A stretch of DNA of 64,000 nucleotides from Lysinibacillus capsici (GTDB lineage Bacteria; Bacillota; Bacilli; Bacillales_A; Planococcaceae). Below are positions 26,166-35,980 of the stretch, piece by piece (the first letter of the stretch is position 1; each line of letters starts with the position of its first letter). The notes under the pieces were generated by a model, which saw only the letters and a list, made by a program, of their open reading frames with translations, had not been told where the DNA came from and did not search any database. The stretch covers positions 1 to 64,000 of the forward strand of contig NZ_PXXX01000007.1 in the NCBI RefSeq assembly GCF_003367505.1, read 5' to 3'. The position numbers and the translations under genes were made by a program.

Positions 26166-27284
26166 TTATAAATTACTGTATAAATCTGTTATCCGTTTCT
26201 CCATTTTCGCCCAGCTGTAACCTTCTTCGTACAGTGCCTTCATTTCACGAGAAATTTCTGGCCATTCTTTTCTACGCTTTACCAAATTCTCAATTCCATT
26301 TTGTAAACTCTCTCTATTGTAATCAATAAGTTCTCCAAAATTATTTGTTGCAACTACTTCTGACATTCCCGTATTTTTCACCATAATCAAAGGCTTACCA
26401 AGCATTAATGCTTCATAGAATTTATTAGGTGCAGCATAATAATGGTTAGAGATGGTAGGATCATAAATAGCCGTCATAATGTCACAACTATTTTCTAACT
26501 CTATTGTTTTTTCATAGGGTAACTTACCATAAAAGTTTATATTGTCATGCATTTTCGAAGCTTGCAGCAATGTATCAGCTAACTTACCAAATCCACCAAT
26601 ATGCAGCTCATAACTTGGCGTATTCTTTACTACTTCAACCAGTTCACTAATCAATCGATTTTCAGTAAGTATACCTACATAGACTATTTTTACTTTTTTC
26701 GGATTCAAATCTAAGCAATCATTGGAATCTATATAACGTGGAGTATTATATATGACCTCTATTTTTTTAGGTGAAGCTTTAGCAATCTGTTCTTTGCGCT
26801 TTTCTGTACATATAATGACTGCATCCACACTATTCATAAGGCGTATATCTAGACTAGCAATGACCTTTCCAATAATCTCCGGTCCATAAAATGGTGAAGT
26901 ATACGAATCAAATACGTCGTAGATTACTTTTTTACGAAGTAATTTCCCACATATTGTACCTATTAACGCTGTATCAAAATCACAAGCGTGAATCATATCA
27001 TACGTATTTTTATGGCGAAGTAACCATTGAAAAAGTTTAAGTTGAAAATTTATAAATGGGACTAAGTTCTTTTTCAAACCTCCTCCAAATGTTGCCGGAA
27101 TACCAAACCTTGTAATACGAATTGCCTGTTCACCTTCTAACAGCTGGTTCTTTATTTTATATTTTTTATCTCTATCCCAAGCTAAAATGTGAACCTTCCA
27201 ATTATTTTTCGCAAGGCAATGTGCTTCCTTTTCAACCCTTGGATCTGGAGAAACAGGGTTACTCCTCATAAAAACAACTCGCAT
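26166..27284 (-). CDS. Glycosyltransferase family 4
   Basis: The 372-residue GT-B protein starts VVFMRSNPVSPDPRVEKEAH, the usual glycine-poor variant with DPRVEK, and has DMIHACDFDTALIG, VYVGILTENRLISELVEV and the donor-site region YAAPNKFYEALMLGKPL. AAGGGGGG precedes the ATG. It is the first transferase gene of the cluster. It is not a phosphoglycosyl transferase, so the enzyme that primes undecaprenyl phosphate is not encoded here. Confidence 0.87.
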   Translation of the reverse strand: MRVVFMRSNPVSPDPRVEKEAHCLAKNNWKVHILAWDRDKKYKIKNQLLEGEQAIRITRFGIPATFGGGLKKNLVPFINFQLKLFQWLLRHKNTYDMIHACDFDTALIGTICGKLLRKKVIYDVFDSYTSPFYGPEIIGKVIASLDIRLMNSVDAVIICTEKRKEQIAKASPKKIEVIYNTPRYIDSNDCLDLNPKKVKIVYVGILTENRLISELVEVVKNTPSYELHIGGFGKLADTLLQASKMHDNINFYGKLPYEKTIELENSCDIMTAIYDPTISNHYYAAPNKFYEALMLGKPLIMVKNTGMSEVVATNNFGELIDYNRESLQNGIENLVKRRKEWPEISREMKALYEEGYSWAKMEKRITDLYSNL

Positions 27285-27379
27285 CTCATATGCCCCCCCT
27301 TAAACACTGAATGTCTCTAGTGCTTCAGCTACTTTTCGCTTCCTTTTATGTCCTTACAACTTAAAGGTGCTTTCCCATT

Positions 27380-28144
27380 TTAAAAAAACTTCCACCATTT
27401 TTTTGTGAAAGTATCATCTGGTTCATATACAATTAATGGAAGATTATTAATGATTCGTTCGTTATTTTCAAGCAAAAATTCTACCATATCCAAATCTTTT
27501 TGTTTTTCTAAAAATCTAAGTCCCTTTTCAAATAAGAAAGGACGTGTATTTAAGTTATGCACATCTGAACCGTATGTATGGACAAGATTCGAGCGCACTA
27601 AATTTAGCGAAAGTTTTTGGACGGTTTTTCCGAACAATCCTGCTAAACTCCCTGATGTAATTTGTGCAAGTGCTCCCTCGCGTATAATTTGTTCCAAATG
27701 ACTTGGATTTTCTGAAATGACTCTATTTCGCTCTGGGTGTGCAATAATTGGTGTTATGCCTGCTGTTAATAACGAGTAAATGATATCCTTTGTATATTTG
27801 GGAATATGATTAGAGGGAAGTTCCAACAGCAAATAATTGGAATTTGCTAATGTATGTAATTGTTTTTTTTCATACAATTCTAGAATGTTACCTGCCAAGC
27901 GTACCTCTTGTCCCGTGTAAAGTTTTAAAGGCATATTACGTTGGTCAATTGCCATTTGTAACTGTACAATTTGCTCATTCACGACATCAAAGGGGACATT
28001 ATACAATGGATGTAAAGCATGCGAAGTGGAAACAATCGTTGAAATGCCCTCCAAAACTGCCTGCTCAAATAAACAAAGTGTCTCTTCAATCGTTTTCGGA
28101 CCATCATCGACATCAAATAATATATGACTGTGCATATCAATCAC
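27380..28144 (-). CDS. Tyrosine-protein phosphatase, CpsB/CapC/YwqE type (PHP domain)
   Basis: The 254-residue manganese-dependent phosphatase has MIDMHSHILFDVDDGPKT, STSHALHP, GQEVRL, PIIAHPERNR and the closing GSDVHN, all PHP metal ligands. CpsB proteins dephosphorylate the C-terminal tyrosine cluster of the partner kinase and so control polymer length and output. It lies 31 bp after the kinase gene. Confidence 0.92.
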   Translation of the reverse strand: MIDMHSHILFDVDDGPKTIEETLCLFEQAVLEGISTIVSTSHALHPLYNVPFDVVNEQIVQLQMAIDQRNMPLKLYTGQEVRLAGNILELYEKKQLHTLANSNYLLLELPSNHIPKYTKDIIYSLLTAGITPIIAHPERNRVISENPSHLEQIIREGALAQITSGSLAGLFGKTVQKLSLNLVRSNLVHTYGSDVHNLNTRPFLFEKGLRFLEKQKDLDMVEFLLENNERIINNLPLIVYEPDDTFTKKWWKFF

Positions 28145-28175
28145 TGTACTTCACTTCCCTGTCTAGATACTTGAA

Positions 28176-28877
28176 TTAACGATAATATTGCTCATAATAT
28201 TGATGGAGTGGCATTTTATAGTTATTTAATACTATGCCTAAAATATTTGCTTTTGAGGCTTCAAGGCTTGACTTTGCTTTTAACACACTTTCATTTTCTG
28301 CAACTCCACTGTTCACAATTAATAATGTACCATCACATTTATTGGACAAAATTTGAGCATCTGTTACAGATAATAGGGGTGGCGCATCAAAAATAATGAT
28401 GTCAAACTCTTTCTTTAGTTCCTCAATTACACTCCCCATTAAGGTAGAAGCTAGTAACTCTGCTGGATTGGGGGGAATAGGCCCACTTGTCAAGACATAT
28501 AGATTAGCAATATCTGTATTATTGACGACTTCCGAAATTGTAAAATGTCTTGTTAGTAAATTTGATAGTCCTCTAGCATTTTGCAATAGAAACGTATAAT
28601 GCATTGTTGGTTTTCGTAAATCTGCATCTACGATGACGACCCGTTTTCCTTCTTGTGCGAAAACAACACCTATATTGGCTGCATTGGTTGACTTTCCTTC
28701 ACCTGGTGTTGCAGATGTCACTAATATTGTTTTAATCTCTCTATCTGGCATTGAAAAAGTAATATTTGTTCGGATTGTTCGAAATTGTTCAGAAATAAAA
28801 GAATGGTCATTTGCAATCGTCACAAGTTTTCGTCCCATTTTCACTAACTTCTTCTTTTTCTTTTTTTTCCAAAACAT
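28176..28877 (-). CDS. Bacterial tyrosine kinase, CpsD/CapB/YwqD type
   Basis: The 233-residue kinase has Walker A SATPGEGKST, Walker A' VVIVDADLRKP and Walker B IIIFDAPPL, an N-terminal run of seven lysines, and a C-terminal tyrosine cluster (YKMPLHQYYEQYYR) as autophosphorylation sites. It starts on the stop codon of its membrane adaptor gene (28877-29605), which activates it. Together they set polysaccharide chain length. Confidence 0.92.
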   Translation of the reverse strand: MFWKKKKKKKLVKMGRKLVTIANDHSFISEQFRTIRTNITFSMPDREIKTILVTSATPGEGKSTNAANIGVVFAQEGKRVVIVDADLRKPTMHYTFLLQNARGLSNLLTRHFTISEVVNNTDIANLYVLTSGPIPPNPAELLASTLMGSVIEELKKEFDIIIFDAPPLLSVTDAQILSNKCDGTLLIVNSGVAENESVLKAKSSLEASKANILGIVLNNYKMPLHQYYEQYYR

Positions 28878-29605
28878 TATGATCCTCTCCTCGTTTTACG
28901 AGATTTTATCCTAGTGCTTTTATTGTGAGCATCACTAATTTGACTAATCAAGCCAATAATCGGTAGTCCTATTAGCTCTTCAATATCTTGCTCCGTCTTG
29001 ATTGTAGTATCTAAGCTCTCTATTATGATTATGAGAGCAGCACTTAAAACAAAACCAATAAACGAGGCTGCTACTATATAAAGGGTTTTATTTGGCGCAA
29101 TCGGTACAGGTTCCTTATCTAATTGTGCAACTGACAAAATATTAACATTATCAACCGTCATTAAAACTTGGATCTCCTCTTGAAACACATCTGCTATTGT
29201 ATTGGCAATTTCGACAGCCAACCCTGCTTGCTTGTCTACAACATTAATATTGACAACTTGTGAGTTATTGGCACTAGATACAGTAATTTGATCCATTAAA
29301 ACTTCAGGTGTGACATCCAAATCTAGCTTATTTATAACTTTAGATAAAATAGCAGAACTTGTTATGATAATGTTATACGTATTAATAAGTCGGAGATCTG
29401 TTTCAACCTGTTGTACACCTAAATGTGGTTGCTCTATATTTTTTTGATTAACTAAAATTTGCGTTTCTGCCTCATAGGTAGGTTTTAACACAAAGATGCT
29501 AATAAAGGCTGTAACCAACGCTGCAAAAAGTGTAAAACTTATGATAAAAAGAAAGTTTTCTCGGACTATTTTCAATATATCTTGTAATGTGATTGTTTCT
29601 TTCAA
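28877..29605 (-). CDS. Wzz/CapA-type chain-length and kinase-adaptor membrane protein
   Basis: A TTG start (29603-29605) follows AAGGAGTGAAGAGCA. The 242-residue protein has two membrane helices (about residues 18-40 and 178-200) around an outer Wzz-like domain, with the proline motif PVPIAPNKTLY before helix two, and a short cytoplasmic tail that activates the CapB-type kinase. It is the first gene of the exopolysaccharide cluster. The 180 bp upstream show no clearly convincing promoter hexamers. Confidence 0.9.
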   Translation of the reverse strand: MKETITLQDILKIVRENFLFIISFTLFAALVTAFISIFVLKPTYEAETQILVNQKNIEQPHLGVQQVETDLRLINTYNIIITSSAILSKVINKLDLDVTPEVLMDQITVSSANNSQVVNINVVDKQAGLAVEIANTIADVFQEEIQVLMTVDNVNILSVAQLDKEPVPIAPNKTLYIVAASFIGFVLSAALIIIIESLDTTIKTEQDIEELIGLPIIGLISQISDAHNKSTRIKSRKTRRGS

Positions 29606-29782
29606 TGCTCTTCACTCCTTGTCAAAACATAAACCAGTTGTAAAAATGGAGTATAACTAGGCTGGTTAATTTTTAAAAGGTATTCATGTTGAGGCTAGTT
29701 CACTATGCTTTATTCCATACTATATTGTTGGAATCATCCATTTATTCTTACTGGGTAGATCACATCGAATTTATTCACATAC

Positions 29783-29818
29783 AAAAAGGCACCCCCTGAC
29801 CTTGGTCAAGGGATGCCT
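29783..29818 (-). terminator. Terminator of rny
   Basis: AGGCACCCCCTGACC (29787-29801) pairs with GGTCAAGGGATGCCT (29804-29818) including two G-U pairs, followed on the minus strand by five T residues. It separates rny from the exopolysaccharide cluster. Confidence 0.85.
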
Positions 29819-29831
29819 ATTATTTTAATAT

Positions 29832-31391
29832 TTATTTCGCGTATTCCACAGCACGTGTTTCGCGAATAACTGTTACTTTAATATGACCTGGATAATCGAG
29901 TTCTTCCTCAATACGTTTGCGAATATCACGCGCAAGACGATGAGACGCTAAATCATCAATTTTTTCAGGTTGTACAATAATACGAATTTCACGTCCAGCT
30001 TGAATCGCATAAGATTTTTCTACGCCATCATAGCTTTCTGAAATTTCCTCTAACTTTTCAAGTCTGCGGATATAGTTTTCAAGTGTTTCACTACGTGCAC
30101 CTGGACGAGCTGCTGATAATGCATCAGCTGCAGCGACTAATACCGCAATAACAGATGTTGCTTCAGTATCACCATGATGCGAAGCAATACTATTAATGAC
30201 AACTGGGTGTTCCTTATACTTTGTTGCTAATTCCACACCGATTTCGACGTGGCTTCCTTCAACTTCATGATCAATTGCTTTTCCAATATCATGTAATAAG
30301 CCTGCACGACGAGCCAATGCTACATCTTCACCAAGTTCAGCAGCAAGTAATCCTGCTAAATGTGCGACTTCAATTGAATGTTTTAGAACATTTTGTCCAT
30401 AGCTTGTACGATATTTCATGCGGCCTAAAATTTTCATTAAATCTGGATGTAAGTTATGAATACCAATTTCAAATGTAGTTTGCTCACCTGTTTCGCGGAT
30501 TTGTTCATCCACTTCACGTCGAGCTTTTTCCACCATTTCCTCAATACGAGCTGGGTGAATACGACCATCCTGTACAAGTTTTTCAAGTGCAAGTCGAGCT
30601 GTTTCACGGCGAATTGGATCAAAGCCTGATAATATAACCGCTTCTGGCGTATCATCAATAATTAAATCAATTCCTGTTAACGTTTCCAATGTACGGATAT
30701 TACGGCCTTCGCGACCAATAATACGTCCCTTCATTTCATCATTTGGCAAGTTCACAACAGATACAGTTGTTTCTGCTACGTGATCTGCAGCAAAGCGTTG
30801 TAGTGCTAATGATAAAATTTCACGTGCTTTTTTATCTGAGTCTTCTTTCGCACGTGTTTCAGCTTCTTTTGTCATCACAGCAATATCAGTTGATAACTCT
30901 TTTTCTACTTCATTGAGGATAATTGATTTAGCTTCATCCCTAGTTAAAGCAGAAATACGTTCTAACTCTGTTTTTTGTGATGCCATGAGCTCGTCCACTT
31001 TGCTCTCCATCTGTTCAATATGCTGTTGTCTTTCAGCTAGAGCTTGTTCTTTGCGCTCTAAGCCAGCTTCTCTCTTATTTAGAGCATCATCTTTGCGATC
31101 AAGATTCTCTTCTCTTTGCAATAAACGGTTCTCTTGTTTTTGAAGTTCTAAACGACGTTCACGAATGTCATTTTCAGCTTCAGTACGAAATTTGTGAGTT
31201 TCATCTTTGGCTTCAAGTAGTGCTTCTTTCTTCATTGCCTCCGCTTCTCGTTTTCCTTCTTCAACGATTGTTTCAGCGACATGTTTAGCACCAGTGATTT
31301 TTGAGTCATTCACTTTTTTCATGTAGATATAGCTAACAGCGGCACCAACGATGAGTCCAAGCAAAGCGGAGATGATAGTAATTCCATCCAT
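29832..31391 (-). CDS. rny: Ribonuclease Y
   Basis: The 519-residue endonuclease has an N-terminal membrane anchor (about 4-24), a long charged coiled coil (about 30-200), a KH domain with [19 protein letters not shown], and an HD domain with [10 protein letters not shown] and NSIASHHGD. It initiates mRNA decay at the membrane. AGGAGGTG precedes the ATG. In B. subtilis ymdB comes next; here the cluster at 19.7-29.6 kb intervenes. Confidence 0.97.
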   Translation of the reverse strand: MDGITIISALLGLIVGAAVSYIYMKKVNDSKITGAKHVAETIVEEGKREAEAMKKEALLEAKDETHKFRTEAENDIRERRLELQKQENRLLQREENLDRKDDALNKREAGLERKEQALAERQQHIEQMESKVDELMASQKTELERISALTRDEAKSIILNEVEKELSTDIAVMTKEAETRAKEDSDKKAREILSLALQRFAADHVAETTVSVVNLPNDEMKGRIIGREGRNIRTLETLTGIDLIIDDTPEAVILSGFDPIRRETARLALEKLVQDGRIHPARIEEMVEKARREVDEQIRETGEQTTFEIGIHNLHPDLMKILGRMKYRTSYGQNVLKHSIEVAHLAGLLAAELGEDVALARRAGLLHDIGKAIDHEVEGSHVEIGVELATKYKEHPVVINSIASHHGDTEATSVIAVLVAAADALSAARPGARSETLENYIRRLEKLEEISESYDGVEKSYAIQAGREIRIIVQPEKIDDLASHRLARDIRKRIEEELDYPGHIKVTVIRETRAVEYAK

Positions 31392-31432
31392 ATGAACACC
31401 TCCTCTTGCTATTTGGGTATTACAGTTTCAGT

Positions 31433-31465
31433 CGGCGCATACATCTATGTCGCCTTAGCTAAAAT
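31433..31465. repeat. GGCG hairpin repeat, copy 1
   Basis: GGCGCATACATCTATGTCGCC folds on itself (GGCG/CGCC and CATA/TATG with one bulge) and is followed by TTAGCTAAAA. A related copy lies 246 bp away at 31679. Confidence 0.45.
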
Positions 31466-31678
31466 GCACCAGATTTTGTTAAAATTTATGCAAAACCCGT
31501 TTCATTGGCCAAAGGCATTATCTTCATCCAGTAGGCGTTTAGACATCCATTTTAAAGGATATTTCACTATAAAACATTTGCTAAATGAGGATAAAATGTA
31601 CTGCCTATTTAAAGTCATAATTCAGAAATTATACATATTTAATTGTATAGCTAGCCTCATGCTCTGTCAAGGATAGTC

Positions 31679-31708
31679 AGGCGTATGTTCGCCACCTTAG
31701 CCAAAAAA
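31679..31708. repeat. GGCG hairpin repeat, copy 2
   Basis: GGCGTATGTTCGCC, with a GGCG/CGCC stem, is followed by ACCTTAGCCAAAA, closely matching copy 1 in the same orientation. Confidence 0.45.
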
Positions 31709-31854
31709 AGTAAGTCCTATCCATTCAGTGAATTTTTTCCCTATTACTATTTCACTAGAAAATTTTTCATGTTAAATACAATTAATAAAAAAACAGTACA
31801 TAAGAAATAAACACATAGCCTCTCTCTTATTATGTGTAAAAATTTAAGAATATA

Positions 31855-31902
31855 GACAAAAAAATGCATTGCCCCCTCAATAAAGTAGGAACAATGCAAT
31901 CA
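31855..31902 (-). terminator. Probable terminator of recA
   Basis: TGCATTG (31863-31869) pairs with CAATGCA (31894-31900) around a loop that can pair further, followed on the minus strand by seven T residues (31857-31863 as A). It lies just past the recA stop codon. Confidence 0.65.
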
Positions 31903-31906
31903 TTAA

Positions 31907-32971
31907 TTATTCTTCTTCCAGAAGTAACATTAATTCTTCATCCATCTCTTCTTCATCATCATGGGCAGCAATTGTATAAGAAGAAGCTGCAATACCATAA
32001 GAAGCTCGGATTTTATTTGCTATGTCTTCTAGGACAGCAGTATTTTCTTTTAAATACTGTTTAGCATTTTCTCGTCCTTGACCTAAGCGCTCATCGCCAT
32101 ATGCATACCAAGAACCACTTTTTTGTACAATGTCTAATTCTACGCCTAAATCGACTGTTTCGCCTTCTTTAGAAATTCCTTCTCCATACATAATATCTAC
32201 TTCAGCTGTACGGAAAGGTGGTGCTACTTTATTTTTTACAATTTTAATTTTAGTACGGTTACCAACAATATCATTACCTTGCTTAATAGCTTCTGCACGT
32301 CGCACTTCTAAACGGACAGAGCTGTAGAATTTAAGTGCACGTCCACCTGGTGTTGTTTCTGGATTACCGAACATAACACCAATTTTTTCACGAACTTGGT
32401 TAATGAATATAGCAATCGTTTTTGATTTATTAATCGCACCTGATAGTTTACGTAAAGCTTGAGACATTAAACGGGCTTGTAAGCCGACATGAGAGTCACC
32501 CATGTCCCCTTCAATTTCAGCTTTTGGCACTAAGGCAGCAACTGAGTCAATAACGATAATATCAATAGCCCCACTACGCACTAATGCTTCTGCGATTTCA
32601 AGTGCTTGTTCACCTGTGTCGGGCTGTGATAATAATAGCTCATCAATATTAACACCTAATTTTTGTGCATAGATTGGGTCTAATGCATGCTCAGCGTCGA
32701 TAAATGCTGCTTGTCCACCTGTTGCTTGTACTTCAGCAATGGCATGTAGAGCAACAGTTGTTTTACCCGATGATTCTGGACCGTATACTTCAATAATACG
32801 TCCACGTGGATATCCACCCACTCCTAATGCAGCATCAAGTGCAAGTGACCCACTTGAAGATGTCGCAATTTCTAAATCGGTTTTTTCACCGAGTTTCATG
32901 ATGGAACCTTTACCAAAATTCTTTTCAATTTGTTTTAGAGCCTGTTCTAAGGCTGCTTTACGATCACTCAT
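31907..32971 (-). CDS. recA: Recombinase RecA
   Basis: The 354-residue ATPase has Walker A GPESSGKT at 64-71, the Walker B region [12 protein letters not shown], the L2 loop [20 protein letters not shown] and an acidic C-terminal tail. It drives homologous recombination and stimulates LexA self-cleavage. AAGGAGG precedes the ATG. A typical sigma-A promoter with a LexA box lies 46-96 bp upstream, so it is part of the SOS response. Confidence 0.99.
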   Translation of the reverse strand: MSDRKAALEQALKQIEKNFGKGSIMKLGEKTDLEIATSSSGSLALDAALGVGGYPRGRIIEVYGPESSGKTTVALHAIAEVQATGGQAAFIDAEHALDPIYAQKLGVNIDELLLSQPDTGEQALEIAEALVRSGAIDIIVIDSVAALVPKAEIEGDMGDSHVGLQARLMSQALRKLSGAINKSKTIAIFINQVREKIGVMFGNPETTPGGRALKFYSSVRLEVRRAEAIKQGNDIVGNRTKIKIVKNKVAPPFRTAEVDIMYGEGISKEGETVDLGVELDIVQKSGSWYAYGDERLGQGRENAKQYLKENTAVLEDIANKIRASYGIAASSYTIAAHDDEEEMDEELMLLLEEE

Positions 32972-33016
32972 TCATTTTCCTCCTTCGAAAACTGTTCACT
33001 GTTTTTATCTATCTCT

Positions 33017-33067
33017 ACTATACTTGTTTTTGAGAAAACACGCAAGAAAAAAGCGAACATTTATTCG
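33017..33067 (-). promoter_or_regulatory. recA promoter with LexA (SOS) box
   Basis: On the minus strand TTGCGT (33040-33045) and TATAGT (33017-33022) are exactly 17 bp apart. Upstream, CGAACATTTATTCG at 33054-33067 matches the Gram-positive LexA box CGAACNNNNGTTCG at all but one fixed position. LexA would block RNA polymerase just above the -35. Confidence 0.85.
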
Positions 33068-33132
33068 ATTTTTCTTCAAAATAAAAATTTGGATAGTTTT
33101 CCTCTACCCAAATTCCTATGTTTTACTCTATT

Positions 33133-34392
33133 TTAATAACGTTTTGTGTAGCCACGTTCTTCTAAAAGCTGCATTAAATAATGGCATGTAAATTTCACCG
33201 CACGGAGTCGATTCGTATTCCGCATGCCTGATAAATGAAGTAAATATGTAAGCGGCTCCTCGTCATTTATGGCAATACCAATCCAAACCGTACCTACTGG
33301 CTGATGATCATGTGCAGTGGGACCTGCTTCTCCTGTAAGACCAATCCCAATATTTGTAGCAAATTTCTCACGAACAGCACTTGCCATTGCCGCTGCACAC
33401 TCAGCACTCACAACACCATGTGTATCAATTAATTCTTGTGAAATGCCTAGCTGTTTTACTTTCGCATCTGCTGCATAGGTAACAACGCCTCCTATAAGTG
33501 CATTGCCTACCCCTGGAATTTCCGCAAGTTCAGATTGAAATAAACCAGCAGTTAAACTTTCTGCAGCCGCAATTGTTAGCTCATTATCCAGTAGCATTTC
33601 TACCGTTTTTGAGGCAAGGGAATCATCATCTACACCATATTGATAATCACCAACAAGTGCTTGTATTTCTGCAACCTTTGCCTTAATAAGTTGGCCAGCT
33701 TGTTGCTCTGTTGCGGCTTTAGCTGTTACGCGTAACGTTACCTCACCATCAGAAGCAAGTGGAGCAACTGTTGGATTGGTTTGTGCATCTAAAATATTTT
33801 GAACTTGTACTTCAAGCTCGGCCTCACCAATTCCATAAAATCGCATAACATGTGATGCAATGATCCCTCCATCATTAAGCATCGCAGCAAGTTTAGGTTT
33901 AGCCTCAAATTGAAACATTGGTTCTAACTCTTTTGGAGGTCCTGGTAATAAAATATAAGTGCGATCATTTTTTGTGAAGATCATACCTGGAGCCATTCCA
34001 TGGTGATTAGCTAATACTTCACTCCCAGCTAAAATTAATGCCTGTTTACGATTATTTTCCGTCATTGGACGTCCTCGTTTAGCAAAAAATTGCTCAATAT
34101 ACGTCAATGCTACTTCATCAAACTCAAGAGAAACACCAAGATGACGTGCAATCGTTTCCTTCGTTAAATCATCTTTTGTTGGACCAAGTCCTCCCGAAAA
34201 AATAATGAGATCTGCACGAGACTCTGCCACTTCGATAGCTTGTTCTAAACGCTTTGCATTATCGCCTACTACGGTATGATAAAAAACGTTGATGCCAAGC
34301 TCGGATAGCTGGCTTGAGATAAATCTCGCATTTGTATTCGTAATTTGACCTAATAATAGTTCTGAGCCAACCGCAAGAATTTCAGCATTCAT
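33133..34392 (-). CDS. cinA: Competence/damage-inducible protein CinA
   Basis: ATG 34390-34392 (MNAEILAVGSELLLGQITNT) is the family start; the longer frame is dropped. The 419-residue protein joins an N-terminal molybdopterin-binding-like domain (FSGGLGPTKDDLTKE, LLPGPPKELEPMF) to a C-terminal CinA amidohydrolase domain (AAESLTAGLFQSELAEIPG, GLTGEAGP). It is linked to nicotinamide nucleotide repair and competence, and precedes recA as in B. subtilis. Confidence 0.95.
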   Translation of the reverse strand: MNAEILAVGSELLLGQITNTNARFISSQLSELGINVFYHTVVGDNAKRLEQAIEVAESRADLIIFSGGLGPTKDDLTKETIARHLGVSLEFDEVALTYIEQFFAKRGRPMTENNRKQALILAGSEVLANHHGMAPGMIFTKNDRTYILLPGPPKELEPMFQFEAKPKLAAMLNDGGIIASHVMRFYGIGEAELEVQVQNILDAQTNPTVAPLASDGEVTLRVTAKAATEQQAGQLIKAKVAEIQALVGDYQYGVDDDSLASKTVEMLLDNELTIAAAESLTAGLFQSELAEIPGVGNALIGGVVTYAADAKVKQLGISQELIDTHGVVSAECAAAMASAVREKFATNIGIGLTGEAGPTAHDHQPVGTVWIGIAINDEEPLTYLLHLSGMRNTNRLRAVKFTCHYLMQLLEERGYTKRY

Positions 34393-34408
34393 GATCCCAA
34401 GACCTTTC

Positions 34409-34987
34409 TTATTTAGACTCAAGTAATACACGTCGATTTAGATAGAAATAATCCCATCCTGACCAAAGTGTAAAGAACAATGCAACATAGAGCATGATTG
34501 TATCAAATGGAATACCAACCAATGTAAAGATTGTATTGTGTAAAAGAGCAGCAGCAATCGCTACAATTTGTGCCCAAGTTTTAATTTTACCAAGCTGATT
34601 GGCAGCTACGACTTCTCCTCCACCTGCCAAAATCAAACGTAAACCCGTTACAGCAAATTCACGACTAATAATAATGATAATTACCCAAGCAGGTGCCATC
34701 TTAAGCTCGACCATTAAAATAAAGGCTGCTGAGACAAGTAACTTGTCAGCTAAGGGATCTAAAAATTTCCCAAATGTCGTTACAAGATTATACTTACGTG
34801 CGTAATAACCATCCACCCAATCGGTTGTTGAAGCAAAGATAAAAATAAGTGCGCCTATAAAATGATGAATTGGCATCTCTGCACCAAAAAGTGATAATGT
34901 TCCCCAGCCAAAATCAAACATCATAACAATGACAAAGAATGGAATAAGTAAGATTCGAGAGATGGTAATTTTATTTGGAATGTTCAT
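34409..34987 (-). CDS. pgsA: CDP-diacylglycerol-glycerol-3-phosphate 3-phosphatidyltransferase
   Basis: ATG 34985-34987 (MNIPNKITISRILLIPF) matches the family start. The 192-residue membrane enzyme carries the CDP-alcohol phosphotransferase motif DGxxARxxxxxxxxGxxxDxxxD in WVDGYYARKYN and FGKFLDPLADK. It makes phosphatidylglycerol phosphate, the step to phosphatidylglycerol and cardiolipin. It is 16 bp before cinA. Confidence 0.96.
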   Translation of the reverse strand: MNIPNKITISRILLIPFFVIVMMFDFGWGTLSLFGAEMPIHHFIGALIFIFASTTDWVDGYYARKYNLVTTFGKFLDPLADKLLVSAAFILMVELKMAPAWVIIIIISREFAVTGLRLILAGGGEVVAANQLGKIKTWAQIVAIAAALLHNTIFTLVGIPFDTIMLYVALFFTLWSGWDYFYLNRRVLLESK

Positions 34988-35034
34988 TTTTCTAACACCT
35001 TTCATGATGAAAGAAAGTAGTCATCATGTGATGA

Positions 35035-35955
35035 CTACTGTTCTTTATTGAAATTGATGACGATATTTTGCGTTACAATTTGTTGTGCATACGTTAGAAG
35101 TTCGTCATTAATATAGATTTTAGCTTGCGTTGAATTACCGAGACGAATACGAACATAGTTTTGTGTTGAGGCGTCAAATTCAACTACTTCCCCGGCATTA
35201 TAGACACGCGTATCTGTTAAGATTTCTTGTTGCTGTTGATTGCGAATACCAACAAATGTAGGGCCTGATATTTCAATTTTCAGTTTCATTGTATCTGTCC
35301 CTGTTAACGTATAAGAAGTTGTCGCTCCATCTGCTTCAACAGTACCCGCGGAAATTGTTTGCTTCATCTCTTCAGTTTGATCAGTGTCATCTTCATCAGT
35401 TGGTGTTTCTTCTGTAGCTTTTGTATCTTCTTTATCATTTTTCTGTGCATCTTTATTTTCTTGTTCTTTTTTATCCTTCTCACTATCAATTGGCTTGACA
35501 TTTGTGTCATATTCAATCTCAGGAGTTGGATTTACTTCTTCGCTTGTCCCTGGACTGTTTTTTGATTGCCATAGCACCCATATAGCCACAATAATGACTA
35601 CAATAAATAAAGCAACAATGATTTTTGGCATAGCCTCCATCATTTTATTCGAAGGGCCTTTCGTTACTTTTCTTCTGCTGGGGCTATTCGTCATCGATTG
35701 ACTTACTTGATCGTTTGGAGTGCTCGGTAGTTCATTTTTATATGTCTCTAAGATTTCTTCCGCATCCAACCCAACAGCTTCTGCATATTGTTTGATAAAA
35801 GCTCGTACATAAAACGAACCAGGCATAATGGAATAATTGCCCTCTTCAATTCCTACTAAATAACGTTTTTGGATTTTCGTTATTTCTTGTAAATCGTCTA
35901 AGCTGTAGCCTTTAGACAGTCTCGCCTCTTTCAGTCGAGTCCCTAATTCTGCCAC
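35035..35955 (-). CDS. rodZ: RodZ-like helix-turn-helix membrane protein
   Basis: GTG 35953-35955 is chosen, six bases after GTAGGTG; the earlier GTG lies inside that binding site. The 306-residue protein has an N-terminal XRE-type HTH (LKEARLSKGYSLDDLQEITK), a membrane helix near residues 107-128, a Lys/Glu/Asp-rich linker and a C-terminal beta domain (DUF4115). RodZ links MreB filaments to the membrane and wall machinery. It corresponds to B. subtilis YmfM. Confidence 0.9.
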   Translation of the reverse strand: MAELGTRLKEARLSKGYSLDDLQEITKIQKRYLVGIEEGNYSIMPGSFYVRAFIKQYAEAVGLDAEEILETYKNELPSTPNDQVSQSMTNSPSRRKVTKGPSNKMMEAMPKIIVALFIVVIIVAIWVLWQSKNSPGTSEEVNPTPEIEYDTNVKPIDSEKDKKEQENKDAQKNDKEDTKATEETPTDEDDTDQTEEMKQTISAGTVEADGATTSYTLTGTDTMKLKIEISGPTFVGIRNQQQQEILTDTRVYNAGEVVEFDASTQNYVRIRLGNSTQAKIYINDELLTYAQQIVTQNIVINFNKEQ

Positions 35956-35980
35956 TAATAACACCTACTTTAACATCAAA

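Larger units (their letters stand above)
31392..31856. other. rny-recA intergenic region with two hairpin repeats
   Basis: This 465-bp gap has no convincing gene. It holds two copies of a GGCG-hairpin motif (31433-31465 and 31679-31708); between them the DNA is AT-rich and featureless. The rny promoter must lie here, but no hexamer pair stands out. Confidence 0.5.
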
